From Emticicia aquatica (lineage in GTDB: Bacteria; Bacteroidota; Bacteroidia; Cytophagales; Spirosomataceae), in NCBI RefSeq assembly GCF_923079645.1, contig NZ_CAKLPY010000001.1:186001-250000 (forward strand): 64,000 bases of DNA, written 5' to 3'. The stretch's first letter is position 1, and each line of letters opens with the position of its first letter. A model generated the notes under the pieces. The model ran no database searches. It was given only the letters and a program-made list of their open reading frames with translations, and was not told the DNA's origin. Positions 34,524-42,980 of the stretch are shown here, one piece after another. The position numbers and the translations under genes were made by a program.

Positions 34524-34988
34524 ATGAAAAAAGTTGCTCTTTTTCCTGGTTCATTCGACCCTTTTACAAAGGGACACGCCGATATAGTTATGCGTGGATT
34601 AAAACTTTTTGACGAAGTAATTATCGGAATTGGTACTAATTCAGCTAAAAAAAGGTATTTTTCGTTGGAAGAAATGACTGATAAAATCAACGAAACTTTT
34701 AAAGGAAATCCGAATGTAAAAGTGGTTTCTTACGATGATTTGACGGCAAATGCAGCCATTCATTATGGGGCTAATTTCCTTTTAAGAGGCTTGCGAAATA
34801 CAACAGATTTTGAGTACGAAAATACAATTTCTCAAGTAAATAGACACTTAGTAGGTGGTTTAGAAACCGTTTTCTTGATTACATCACCCGAATTCGCTCC
34901 AATAAGTTCAACAATTGTTCGTGAATTACACAAATATGGAGCAAAAGTTGACGATTATCTGCCTTATGATTTGGTAGAGAAAAAATAA
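34524..34988 (+). CDS. coaD: Phosphopantetheine adenylyltransferase CoaD
   Basis: A 154-residue enzyme that adds AMP to 4'-phosphopantetheine in coenzyme A synthesis. It has the N-terminal FPGSFDPFTKGH motif, where the TxGH-type signature carries the active-site histidine, the LLRGLRNTTDFEYE region, and ISSTIVRELHKYGA at the end. The ATG at 34524 gives the normal start MKKVALFPGSFDP; an open TTG at 34503 is unlikely. It follows DUF3822, as is usual in Bacteroidota. Confidence 0.96.
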   Translation: MKKVALFPGSFDPFTKGHADIVMRGLKLFDEVIIGIGTNSAKKRYFSLEEMTDKINETFKGNPNVKVVSYDDLTANAAIHYGANFLLRGLRNTTDFEYENTISQVNRHLVGGLETVFLITSPEFAPISSTIVRELHKYGAKVDDYLPYDLVEKK

Positions 34989-35016
34989 TTTCAATATTAA
35001 ACATTCAATCAATTCA

Positions 35017-35451
35017 ATGAAAAATATACTGTTTCTTGCAATATTATTTTTTGCTTTTAGCTGTAAAAAAAGCGAAACTGTAACTGAACCCACAAAGATT
35101 ATTTCAGCAAATTTTTGGAAACTTGACCGTTTCTCGGATTTGGATGGAAAAACATTGAGCCAAAATCAATTGAATTCTCAAGCTCAAGCACTTTTTGGTT
35201 TAGATTATGAATTTCGTGAGGATAACGTAACCCGAGCGAAAGACCGAATTACCAAGCAAATTTTGAATGCAGGAACTTGGTATTTGACCGATGAAAACAG
35301 TGTTAAGAATTTAGATATTGATATTTTGGGCTTTAAAGGTAAATTCAAAGTGATTGAATTATCGAAAAGTAAAATGGTTTTACAAGCCGAAAATAATAAA
35401 ATGATTAGTGCTGGGCAGTTCGTTAATATGGAATTTTTGCCAGCTTTATAA
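35017..35451 (+). CDS. Predicted lipoprotein of unknown function
   Basis: The 144-residue protein starts with MKNILFLAILFFAFSC, a signal peptide ending in a lipobox cysteine (C16), followed by KKSET. The mature part begins ANFWKLDRFSDLDG and contains aromatic and beta-type sequence with GTWYLTDE in the middle, which resembles small lipocalin-like or META-like secreted lipoproteins. I cannot assign a family. It follows coaD after 28 bases and precedes murF-alr. Confidence 0.7.
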   Translation: MKNILFLAILFFAFSCKKSETVTEPTKIISANFWKLDRFSDLDGKTLSQNQLNSQAQALFGLDYEFREDNVTRAKDRITKQILNAGTWYLTDENSVKNLDIDILGFKGKFKVIELSKSKMVLQAENNKMISAGQFVNMEFLPAL

Positions 35452-35520
35452 AATCTCACGCCAATCTAATCGTCGAACCTCTTCCTTGATTGGGCAGAGG
35501 CCTTAATTTTTTACTATCAA

Positions 35521-37968
35521 GTGAAATTTCTTTCCGAACCTATTATTACTGAGGCAACCGTCTTATTGACCGATAGCCGTTTTGTTTCACAACCAGCACA
35601 GAGCATTTTCTTTGCTATCAAAGGCGAGCACCATGATGGACATCAATTTATTGACGACCTTTACCAAAAAGGTGTTAGAGAGTTTGTTGTCGAGAAAAAG
35701 GCCGCTACAAATGATTTTCAAAATCACTTATCAAAGCTTGTTGGAGCAAAATTTTGGTTAGTCGAAAACGCTATTCGTGCTTTACAAAATTTGTCTGCCG
35801 AGCATCGTCAAAAATTTGATATTCCAGTGATTGGCGTTACTGGAAGCAATGGAAAAACAATTGTAAAAGAATGGTTAGGAGCATTGTTGAAAGATGACAG
35901 CGTTGTAAAAAGCCCTAGAAGTTATAATTCGCAATTGGGTGTACCGCTTTCAGTCTGGGAAATGAATGAAAATCATACACTCGGAATTTTCGAAGCTGGT
36001 ATTTCAAAATCGGGCGAGATGGAATATCTTGAGCCAATTATTCGGCCTTCAATCGGTATTTTTACGAATATTGGTTCAGCTCACGATGAGGGTTTTAGAA
36101 GTCGAAAACAAAAAGCTACCGAAAAACTCCGTCTGTTTCAAAGAAGTAAAACACTGATTTATTGCAAAGATTATGAAGACATTGATGACGAAATCAGGAT
36201 TCTTTTAAAAGCTGTAAATCCATCAATTGAGCTTATTGGCTGGTCAAGAAAAGCTGGAGCGAAAATCTACGTAAATGCCACCAAACTAAATTCTTACAGT
36301 ACATTACAAATTTTGTGGAACAGTAAAATCTACGATTTTAAGATTCCGTTTGTTGATGATGCGTCAATCGAAAATGCTACACACTGTATATTTTTGATGC
36401 TTCATCAAACAATTAACGTAAACGTGATTCAAAACCGATTAGATGCTCTCAAACCAATTGCAATGCGTTTGGAGTTGAAACAAGGAATCAACGATTGTTA
36501 TTTGATTGACGATACGTATAATAATGATTATGCAGGACTTTCAGTGGCATTGAATTTTATGAGTCAGCAACATACAAAACGAAGCAAAGTGTTGATAATA
36601 AGTGACTTACTGCAATCTGGTTTAGAGGAAACAGAGCTTTATGAAAGCATTGGCGATTTAATAAAAGGAAAAGAAATTGACCAAATTATTGGTATTGGAG
36701 AAGTCATTTCTCGCAATCAAAAATATTTTAAAAATGGTGTTTTTTATCATTCTACCGAAGAGTTTCTTGAAAAATACCCAATTAATCAACTTCAAAGCTC
36801 ATTAATTTTAGTAAAAGGTGCGAGAAAATTTGAGTTTGAAAAAATCATCAATCGCCTCATTCATAAAGTTCATGGAACTGTTTTTGAAGTAAATTTGGAT
36901 GCTCTGACTAATAACCTAAATTTTTATCGAAATAAAGTTGGTTCAGGAACAAAAATAATGGTGATGGTAAAAGCATTTGCTTATGGAAGTGGCAGTGCTG
37001 AAGTGGCAAGTTTGCTCGAATACCATCGAGTAGATTATTTGGGGGTTGCCTACACAGATGAAGGAGTTGTACTTCGTCAAAATGGTATTAAATTACCTAT
37101 TATGGTGCTAAATCCGCAGCCAGAATCTTTTTCTAAACTCGTCGAATATAAGTTAGAACCCGAAATTTATAGTTTTAAATTACTTAATCAATACCTCGAT
37201 TTTATTAGTTCGACTGAAACAACTTTTAAGATACATTTAAAACTTGATACAGGAATGCACCGTTTGGGCTTTGAAGAACAAGACATTGAAGCCCTGATTG
37301 GTTTGTTGAAAGAAAATCCACAAATAGAAATTGCCTCAATTTTTAGTCATTTGGTTGGAGCTGATGAAAGTGAACACAACGCGTTCTCAAAAACTCAGAT
37401 TGAAAAATTTGACCGAATGTCAAAGCAAATTATTACTTCACTTAATAGCCAAAAAACGCTTAGACATATTTGTAATTCGGCAGGAATTATTCGTTTTCCC
37501 GATGCAAAATTCGATATGGTTCGTCTTGGAATTGGGCTTTATGGCGTAGAAGTGACTGGTTCGGAACAAAAATCATTACAAACGGTAGGTACTTTGAAAA
37601 CGGTTATTTCGCAAATCAAAAACTTAAAAGCGGGTGAAACGATTGGTTATAGCAGAAAAGGAATTTTAGAAAAAGATTCACGCATTGCGACTATTGCGAT
37701 TGGTTACGCAGATGGTTTTGACAGAGGTTTTAGCAAAGGAGTTGGAAAAGTTTTAGTCAATGGAGTAGCTTGCCCAGTTGTAGGTAATGTGTGCATGGAT
37801 ATGACTATGATTGATATAACTGATGCTATTTGCGAAGAAGGAGATGAAGTGATAATATTTGGTAAAGACTTGTCAATCAGAGATTTAGCTGATTCAATTG
37901 GTACAATTACGTATGAAATTTTGACGGGTGTAAGCGAGCGTGTGAAGCGGGTTTTTTATAAAGAATAA
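35521..37968 (+). CDS. murF-alr: Bifunctional MurF / alanine racemase fusion
   Basis: An 815-residue fusion of two cell-wall enzymes. Residues about 1-450 are a MurF ligase (UDP-MurNAc-tripeptide:D-Ala-D-Ala ligase) with the ATP motif GVTGSNGKTIVKEW. Residues about 452-815 are an alanine racemase with the pyridoxal-phosphate lysine in VMVKAFAYGSG and the catalytic tyrosine region ERVKRVFYKE near the end. Alanine racemase makes the D-Ala that D-alanine ligase and MurF use, so fusion couples supply and use. This fusion is known in Bacteroidota. The start is GTG at 35521. Confidence 0.95.
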   Translation: MKFLSEPIITEATVLLTDSRFVSQPAQSIFFAIKGEHHDGHQFIDDLYQKGVREFVVEKKAATNDFQNHLSKLVGAKFWLVENAIRALQNLSAEHRQKFDIPVIGVTGSNGKTIVKEWLGALLKDDSVVKSPRSYNSQLGVPLSVWEMNENHTLGIFEAGISKSGEMEYLEPIIRPSIGIFTNIGSAHDEGFRSRKQKATEKLRLFQRSKTLIYCKDYEDIDDEIRILLKAVNPSIELIGWSRKAGAKIYVNATKLNSYSTLQILWNSKIYDFKIPFVDDASIENATHCIFLMLHQTINVNVIQNRLDALKPIAMRLELKQGINDCYLIDDTYNNDYAGLSVALNFMSQQHTKRSKVLIISDLLQSGLEETELYESIGDLIKGKEIDQIIGIGEVISRNQKYFKNGVFYHSTEEFLEKYPINQLQSSLILVKGARKFEFEKIINRLIHKVHGTVFEVNLDALTNNLNFYRNKVGSGTKIMVMVKAFAYGSGSAEVASLLEYHRVDYLGVAYTDEGVVLRQNGIKLPIMVLNPQPESFSKLVEYKLEPEIYSFKLLNQYLDFISSTETTFKIHLKLDTGMHRLGFEEQDIEALIGLLKENPQIEIASIFSHLVGADESEHNAFSKTQIEKFDRMSKQIITSLNSQKTLRHICNSAGIIRFPDAKFDMVRLGIGLYGVEVTGSEQKSLQTVGTLKTVISQIKNLKAGETIGYSRKGILEKDSRIATIAIGYADGFDRGFSKGVGKVLVNGVACPVVGNVCMDMTMIDITDAICEEGDEVIIFGKDLSIRDLADSIGTITYEILTGVSERVKRVFYKE

Positions 37969-38124
37969 TAAATAAAATTGCTTCAAATGAGTTTTAAATT
38001 AATTTATAAATAAGATTGAGATAAGTAGAAAACAAAACTTATAGAAGAAAAAGTAGTTAATGATTTTTCTTCTACAAATAAACGTTACTTTTACCCAATT
38101 TTTAATCAACAAAAAAATCATATC

Positions 38125-38229
38125 ATGGCAAAGAGTCAAGACGCAAAGAAAGCTGTTAAAAAAGAACCGTTAAAAACAGCAAAAGAGAAAAAAGAAGAAA
38201 AAAGAGAGAAGAAAGCCAAAAGAGATTAA
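38125..38229 (+). CDS. Very small lysine-rich basic protein
   Basis: A 34-codon frame with ATG at 38125 and TAA at 38227-38229 encodes MAKSQDAKKAVKKEPLKTAK and continues with a lysine/glutamate-rich tail ending KKAKRD. Similar short MAK-plus-KKEPxKTxKEKK proteins are, as I recall, common in Bacteroidota, often near nothing in particular; the function is unknown. A basic, disordered, nucleic-acid-binding type protein is one possibility. It is preceded by a long AT-rich gap after murF-alr and seems to be a free-standing gene. Confidence 0.6.
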   Translation: MAKSQDAKKAVKKEPLKTAKEKKEEKREKKAKRD

Positions 38230-38260
38230 ATATTTATTGAGTACAAATACTTATAAATAA

Positions 38261-38291
38261 TTGCGTTAGATTTATTTCATTGATAATTTTG
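38261..38291 (+). promoter_or_regulatory. Promoter of the secreted 122-residue protein gene
   Basis: TTG (38261-38263), a 20-base spacer and TAATTTTG (38284-38291) match the Bacteroidota consensus. The ATG is 42 bases further. Confidence 0.55.
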
Positions 38292-38333
38292 ATATGTTTT
38301 TAAAAGAAACGTAAACAAAAATTATTCGAAAAA

Positions 38334-38702
38334 ATGAAAAATAAACTTAACGCCTTCGTGGTGTTATCGGCTTTTGCGATAACTACCACTGCATTTGCAC
38401 AGAAAAAAACGCCTGATTTTGCCAATTATAAGCAGCAAAATATGCTTTTGGCAAAAAAAAACCTTTCTAGTAAACCTGCTCGCATCACTTTTTCTAATGA
38501 TTATTCTACAAATCCATTAGTCAATCATCGTAATTATAAAGTTCAATTAAGCGAACCACAATCAAAAGTGCTAATTGTTGGGGTTAATTCTGATGATAAA
38601 TTCAAGAATTACAAGCAAAAAAATCTGCTCACAAAAAATGGATATGAAGTTAAGTTCGGTTCAAAACCGAAACTTGATACAACCACAATGATTGGAGAAT
38701 AG
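38334..38702 (+). CDS. Small secreted protein of unknown function
   Basis: A 122-residue protein with a signal peptide (about 1-22, ending TAFAQ). The mature part has two similar segments, FANYKQQNMLLAKKNL (about 28-43) and FKNYKQKNLLTKNG (about 91-104), suggesting an internal duplication. It has no known domain. It is preceded by its own promoter and followed by the DUF4136 gene. Confidence 0.6.
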   Translation: MKNKLNAFVVLSAFAITTTAFAQKKTPDFANYKQQNMLLAKKNLSSKPARITFSNDYSTNPLVNHRNYKVQLSEPQSKVLIVGVNSDDKFKNYKQKNLLTKNGYEVKFGSKPKLDTTTMIGE

Positions 38703-38779
38703 ATAATTGGGTATTCTAAAGCTGACGTTAATCATTTATTTTGCTATTTTATGACATAAAATAACTATTGACTGAACGC

Positions 38780-38787
38780 TATATTTG
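38780..38787 (+). promoter_or_regulatory. -7 element of the DUF4136 gene
   Basis: TATATTTG at 38780-38787 matches TAnnTTTG, 17 bases before the ATG. No convincing -33 element. Confidence 0.35.
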
Positions 38788-38804
38788 ATAAAATTAATTT
38801 TATC

Positions 38805-39404
38805 ATGAAAAGGCAATTTCTTATCGGTTTTTTGGTCGTAATGGCGTTTGGTTGTACACGAAAGTTACACGTTGAACGTGAACCAAATGTAGCAATAGAA
38901 AAGTATCAATCTTATGCTTGGAATAAGCTAGAGGCAACGAAGGCTTCTCATCCTTTTTATCATTCTATTGAACTTAATCAGTTGATAGTTAGGGAAATAG
39001 ACGTAAGTTTAGCTAAAAAAGGTTTTAGAAGAAATATGATTAATCCTGATTTTTTGGTTGATTTCCATATTTATGTGGAAGAGCAAAAGTTTCAAAATTT
39101 AGTCTGTGGAGCAGGTTTTTATCGAGGTGAACGTTTTTTGCCAGAATTAGGACAAAATACTTATTGTGAGAGTCCAGAAATTGTAAACTATGACGATGGA
39201 ACTCTCATTATTGATGTTGTTGATGCTAGTACTGGTCAATTGGTTTGGCGAGCTTCAATGAGCGATATTATTGATAATCCGAGTTTTGCTGGAGCAATTT
39301 TTAGCAAAAAAGTAAAACGCATTTTGAAGAGATTTCCAACACAAAATAAAACTAGAACTCAAGCAAATCAAAGTGACTTTGAAAAGGTGATTTCGATAAA
39401 ATAG
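38805..39404 (+). CDS. DUF4136 family lipoprotein
   Basis: The 199-residue protein begins MKRQFLIGFLVVMAFGC, with a lipobox cysteine (C17), then TRKLHVEREPNVAI. The mature domain fits DUF4136: a YQSYAWNKLE segment near residue 35, an REIDVSLAKKGFRRNMINPDFLVDFHIY strand-helix region, and a DGTLIIDVVDASTGQLVWRAS segment at about 145-165. These small lipoproteins are common in Bacteroidota and Proteobacteria, with unknown function, probably outer-membrane associated. A strong terminator follows. Confidence 0.8.
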   Translation: MKRQFLIGFLVVMAFGCTRKLHVEREPNVAIEKYQSYAWNKLEATKASHPFYHSIELNQLIVREIDVSLAKKGFRRNMINPDFLVDFHIYVEEQKFQNLVCGAGFYRGERFLPELGQNTYCESPEIVNYDDGTLIIDVVDASTGQLVWRASMSDIIDNPSFAGAIFSKKVKRILKRFPTQNKTRTQANQSDFEKVISIK

Positions 39405-39433
39405 AAGTGTGAAATTTGTGGATTTTAATGATT

Positions 39434-39466
39434 AAAAAAACAGTCTCGCTTGAGACTGTTTTTTTG
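39434..39466. terminator. Terminator between DUF4136 and membrane-protein genes
   Basis: AACAGTCTC (39439-39447) and GAGACTGTT (39452-39460) form a 9-bp stem with a run of A before and a run of T after, between convergent genes. Confidence 0.85.
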
Positions 39467-39492
39467 TGAAATATAGAAAGATTTCTAGAAAA

Positions 39493-40275
39493 CTATATTT
39501 TCATAAACGGAATTCCTAAAAAAGCTTGAATCATGGTAAAGCAAACATAGGCTAAATAAAGAATTGAAAATACCCAAATAGCTTTAATTGAAAAATTAGT
39601 AGTATATTTTTTTGAGATTAAAAAACCGAAAAGTGGGATGATTTGCAAAGCATGAATCCCAAAAAAGTGAGCCACTCTCAAATCACCAAAAAGCGTACTC
39701 CAGTTTAAAAATAATAAGCCACTTCCACCATCTTCTGCACCAACAGTATGCCTATTTACGCTACTAATGTAACCACCAAAAAAACTAAAAATAACGAAAT
39801 AAATGAGTCCGATTTTGATACTTAGAGCCAAAGGCATAGGGATTGAATACTCTTTTTGGCGAATAAATGTGATGGCAATTCGCAAGGTTTGAATCGTCAG
39901 AACGACAATGAAAATTCCCATTAGAGCATAAATAATTCCACCATAAACAGAAGTGTTATTAAAATGAGAAAGTTGGCCTCTAATGGCTTGAGAAATGATG
40001 GCAAATTGTTCAAAACCCAATGAAATGACTGCTAGCCAAGCATATTTTTTTACCTTAATTTGGTCATTTACATAAAAAAGTAAAATTGCCATCGTCCAAC
40101 TGTAACTCCAAATACTTAGGGCAAATTTGATTGGTTTTATCATTGAATTGACTCCTAAAACAACTTCTTTATTATAGAATGAGTACAAAAATAGGAGCAA
40201 AGCAGCTAATAAATTGATAGTGCCGAAGTTGGCTAATAGCTTATTTCTGCGATAAATTTCATTGATTATTTGCAT
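39493..40275 (-). CDS. Polytopic membrane protein of unknown function
   Basis: The 260-residue protein has about seven predicted transmembrane helices. Distinct motifs include NSMIKPIKFALSIW, an AIRGQLSHFNNTS loop and LFGDLRVAHFFGIHALQIIP. I recall unnamed bacterial membrane proteins with the same histidine-containing motifs, but know no function. Histidines in SHFN and HFFGIHALQ within or beside helices might bind haem or metal; that is speculation. Its start overlaps the end of the ABA4-like gene by 17 bases, so it is translationally coupled to it and to DUF2141 upstream. Confidence 0.65.
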   Translation of the reverse strand: MQIINEIYRRNKLLANFGTINLLAALLLFLYSFYNKEVVLGVNSMIKPIKFALSIWSYSWTMAILLFYVNDQIKVKKYAWLAVISLGFEQFAIISQAIRGQLSHFNNTSVYGGIIYALMGIFIVVLTIQTLRIAITFIRQKEYSIPMPLALSIKIGLIYFVIFSFFGGYISSVNRHTVGAEDGGSGLLFLNWSTLFGDLRVAHFFGIHALQIIPLFGFLISKKYTTNFSIKAIWVFSILYLAYVCFTMIQAFLGIPFMKI

Positions 40276-40693
40276 TACTATTGAGCGTTTTAATGGTTTT
40301 TATGATTACAAAAATTAAATAACCCATTGGGCCAAACATAAAAGTAAACGGTAAAGCGAGCGTTGCCCACCAACGAGAAATGTTTAATTCTTTGGCTTTT
40401 CTAACAATATAAGTTCCAACAAACAAATCAAAGGTTAAGTAATGAAACCAACCAGCTGCAACTGCATTATCATTCTGAAAAAGCTGCTTAACGTTAGCGA
40501 GCGTACTAAAACTATCCATTTTAAAATCTCCGATGTCTTTTAAAATCAAATAGCTATAAATGACCGAAAACAATATTAAAATACCATTCAAGATAATGGT
40601 TTGGGTAAGCTTCCAGTTGGGAGCAAAAATCAGTAAAATCCAACCTAATAAAATAAAAGAATTACCGAATTGAAAGATTGAAGATGCGTTCAT
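40259..40693 (-). CDS. ABA4-like (DUF4281) membrane protein
   Basis: The 144-residue protein has four predicted helices and the DUF4281 motifs: GWILLIFAPNW near residue 17, the AGWFHYLTFDLFVGTYI segment (about 80-96) and LPFTFMFGPMGYLIF near the end. The family is named for the plant ABA4 protein, needed for neoxanthin synthesis in Arabidopsis; bacterial members are uncharacterised. It lies between DUF2141 and a membrane-protein gene (overlapping 17 bases). Confidence 0.85.
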   Translation of the reverse strand: MNASSIFQFGNSFILLGWILLIFAPNWKLTQTIILNGILILFSVIYSYLILKDIGDFKMDSFSTLANVKQLFQNDNAVAAGWFHYLTFDLFVGTYIVRKAKELNISRWWATLALPFTFMFGPMGYLIFVIIKTIKTLNSNANNQ

Positions 40694-40694
40694 G

Positions 40695-41126
40695 TTAGTC
40701 GATTAGTTTAATAATAAAACTTGTATTATTGGCATTATAAGAAATTTTACATTCGTCATAATCAGGTGCAGAGAATTTTGGACGTACGTTTTGGCTAAAG
40801 CCGAATGGCTCTTTTGGAAAACCAATAATATTGGTATCTAGCTGTTTATTGCCATTCAAATCTTGATAAACAGCCAAGGCGTATTCGCCAGTAGGAATGT
40901 CTGTCAATGAAAGTGTTGCTTCCCCAATTTTGTTTGGTTTAAATTCTTTGGCAAAGGCAAATTTCTTTTCATCGGGAAACTGATTTTCTTTTTTATAAAA
41001 AGCAATTCTTATGACAGAAGTACTTTTTAAGTTGGAGATTTTTAGGTTAAATGCTGTTGCAGATTGAGCATTTGTTTCGTTCAAGCAAAATAAAAATAAT
41101 AACGAAAAGAATAAATTGGGTTTCAT
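40695..41126 (-). CDS. DUF2141 domain secreted protein
   Basis: A 143-residue protein with a signal peptide (about 1-20, ending NETNAQ) and a single DUF2141 domain: IRIAFYKKENQFP, a FKPNKIGEATLSLTDIPTGEYALAVYQDLNGNKQLDTNIIG core and FGFSQNV. DUF2141 proteins are common secreted proteins of unknown role in Bacteroidota and Proteobacteria. It is the first gene of a three-gene operon with an ABA4-like protein and a membrane protein, 2 bases before the next start. Confidence 0.88.
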   Translation of the reverse strand: MKPNLFFSLLFLFCLNETNAQSATAFNLKISNLKSTSVIRIAFYKKENQFPDEKKFAFAKEFKPNKIGEATLSLTDIPTGEYALAVYQDLNGNKQLDTNIIGFPKEPFGFSQNVRPKFSAPDYDECKISYNANNTSFIIKLID

Positions 41127-41182
41127 AATTTTGAATGTTAATGTTTCTTTTGCAAAATTCTAAAACCCTCAACACATTTAGC

Positions 41183-41198
41183 TGTCACATTTGTTACA
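41183..41198. promoter_or_regulatory. Imperfect TGTnACA inverted repeat between the Crp-family gene and the DUF2141 operon
   Basis: TGTCACATTTGTTACA is a 16-base imperfect palindrome resembling Crp/Fnr-family sites. It lies about 60 bases before the DUF2141 start and just after the regulator gene stop. The match is weak and its use is inference. Confidence 0.3.
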
Positions 41199-41201
41199 AA
41201 A

Positions 41202-41792
41202 TTATTTTATGGAAATCATTTTCCGTATTCTGCTTAATGATTGCCTTTCGATTCCTAAATATGATGAAAGATACGTAAGTGATATTCGATTAAAAAGGTC
41301 GGGACTTCTTTTTAGAAAATTTAGGTAGCGTTCTTCAGCTTTTTCAAAGAGAAAACTTTCTAAACGGGTTTGCTGCATCACTAAAACTTCTTCTGTAACT
41401 AAGCGTCCGTATCTTTCGATATTTTTATACAAATCATATCCAGCCTGCATCTCCGAGTATGGTAAATTGACAATTTCGGTTGGTTCGAGGCACTGAAAAT
41501 AATATTTACTTGGTTTTTGTCTAATAAATGCACCATAATCGGTTGCGTACTCATTTTCTTTGATAAATGAAATCGTGATTTCGTTGCCTTTTTCATCGAC
41601 ATAAAACGAACGTAAAAGTCCTTTAATAACAAAGCCAATGGCAGTTTGAGTTTGTCCTGCACTTAGATAATATTGCTTTGGTTTAAAAACCGAAATAGTT
41701 AACTTTTTGCTTACATAGAGCAACTCTTCCTCAGTAATTTCATTACAAATTTGCTTGTAAGATTCAAGATATGTTTTAATTGCTGTTTCCAA
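41202..41792 (-). CDS. Crp/Fnr family transcriptional regulator
   Basis: A 196-residue regulator with an N-terminal cyclic-nucleotide-binding fold (about 20-135, with AIGFVIKGLLRSFYVDEKGNE) and a C-terminal helix-turn-helix (about 150-190, SLTYLSSYLGIERQSLSRIR). It lacks the four-cysteine Fnr cluster motif, and the classical cAMP arginine/serine residues are not evident, so the effector is unknown. This subgroup is very common in Bacteroidota. Its stop is 75 bases before the DUF2141 operon on the same strand, which may be its target. Confidence 0.88.
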   Translation of the reverse strand: METAIKTYLESYKQICNEITEEELLYVSKKLTISVFKPKQYYLSAGQTQTAIGFVIKGLLRSFYVDEKGNEITISFIKENEYATDYGAFIRQKPSKYYFQCLEPTEIVNLPYSEMQAGYDLYKNIERYGRLVTEEVLVMQQTRLESFLFEKAEERYLNFLKRSPDLFNRISLTYLSSYLGIERQSLSRIRKMISIK

Positions 41793-41919
41793 ATTTACTA
41801 TTGATTTAACTAAGTTTTTTGATAAAGATATAAAATTTCTTTTATTAGTCTAATTAGCTTCTAAATACACTGGTCAGAAATTTCTTATAAATCTTTTTAT
41901 TCTAAGGGCATTCTTAGGT

Positions 41920-41927
41920 TATATTTG
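41920..41927 (+). promoter_or_regulatory. -7 element of the FGE-fold gene
   Basis: TATATTTG matches TAnnTTTG and lies 18 bases before the TTG start codon at 41946, supporting that start. Confidence 0.35.
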
Positions 41928-41945
41928 TAAAAAACTCTTTCAACC

Positions 41946-42917
41946 TTGAAAAAACTAACAATAGCCCTTCTTTCTTTTAGCTTTATTGCTTTTCGCAATG
42001 ATGATTTTAAACCATATACCGAGCATATTCCAGGTTTGCAGCATGGTATTGAAATGCAGTCGATTCCTGCTGGAGAATTTATAATGGGAAGTGCTGAGAC
42101 CGAAAAAGACCGTAAATCTGATGAAGGACCACAGCATAAGGTAAAAATTGATGCTTTTTGGATGGCAAAATATGAAACTACGTGGGAGCTTTATGAAACA
42201 TTTTTTAATAAAGAATTAGAGGTAAAAGATGAAAAGAACACTGCCGAAGTTACAAATCGAGTAAATATTGTTGCTCGCCCGACACAACCTTATGTTGAAA
42301 TGTCGTTTGGGCAAGGCAAAGAAAGTGGTTTTCCTGTTTGCAATGTTACCCAATTTGCTGCTCGTGCATTTTGTAAATGGCTTTATGCCAAAACAGGTAA
42401 TTTTTATCGTCTTCCTACCGAAGCTGAGTGGGAATATGCGGCTCGTGCTGGTTCAAAAACTACTTTTTATTTTGGGGATGATGCTTCAAAGTTGAAAGAA
42501 TATGCTTGGTTTTTTGATAATTCAGATGGAGCTTACAAAAAAATTGGGCAATTAAAACCAAATGCTTGGGGGCTTTATGATATGTATGGCAATGTAGCCG
42601 AATGGACTTCTGACCTTTATGTTGCAGATTTTTATAATAAACCCGAAGCAGGTAATAATCCTTACGTTAAACCTGCAAACCATTATCCTCATGTGATTCG
42701 TGGTGGGCATTGGGACGATGATGCGGATAAATTGCGAAGTGCTTCTCGCCGAACTTCAACCCCTGATTTGAAACAACGTGACCCTCAGATTCCGAAATCA
42801 GATTGGTGGTTGACTGACGCACCATTTCTTGGCTTTAGAGTGATAAGACCAGTAAAACAGCCTTCAAAAGAAGAAATTGAAGCCTATTTTGCTCGTCCAC
42901 CAAAAGATATTCCTTGA
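41946..42917 (+). CDS. Secreted formylglycine-generating-enzyme-fold protein
   Basis: The 323-residue protein has a signal peptide and a FGE-sulfatase (SUMF1) domain: IPAGEFIMGSAETEKD, DAFWMAKYETTWELY, RLPTEAEWEYAARAG, NAWGLYDMYGNVAEWTSD and VIRGGHWDDDADKLRSASRR. In true formylglycine-generating enzymes the last region holds the active-site cysteines. Here it has none (HWDDDADKLR), so catalysis of cysteine-to-formylglycine conversion is unlikely. Many Bacteroidota use such domains as structural or gliding-type (GldJ/GldK-like) components. The start is TTG at 41946, supported by the signal peptide and a -7 box. Confidence 0.88.
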   Translation: MKKLTIALLSFSFIAFRNDDFKPYTEHIPGLQHGIEMQSIPAGEFIMGSAETEKDRKSDEGPQHKVKIDAFWMAKYETTWELYETFFNKELEVKDEKNTAEVTNRVNIVARPTQPYVEMSFGQGKESGFPVCNVTQFAARAFCKWLYAKTGNFYRLPTEAEWEYAARAGSKTTFYFGDDASKLKEYAWFFDNSDGAYKKIGQLKPNAWGLYDMYGNVAEWTSDLYVADFYNKPEAGNNPYVKPANHYPHVIRGGHWDDDADKLRSASRRTSTPDLKQRDPQIPKSDWWLTDAPFLGFRVIRPVKQPSKEEIEAYFARPPKDIP

Positions 42918-42943
42918 TATTCAAAGGGTTTAATCATGAAAAA

Positions 42944-42980
42944 GGGGGTCAAAATTTTGAACCCAATTTTTATTTTTTCC
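42944..42980 (+). terminator. Hairpin after the FGE-fold gene
   Basis: GGGTCAAAA and TTTTGAACCC (42947-42964) pair with a single bulge and are followed by a T-rich run. The run extends into the 3' end of the convergent DUF4199 gene. Confidence 0.5.
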
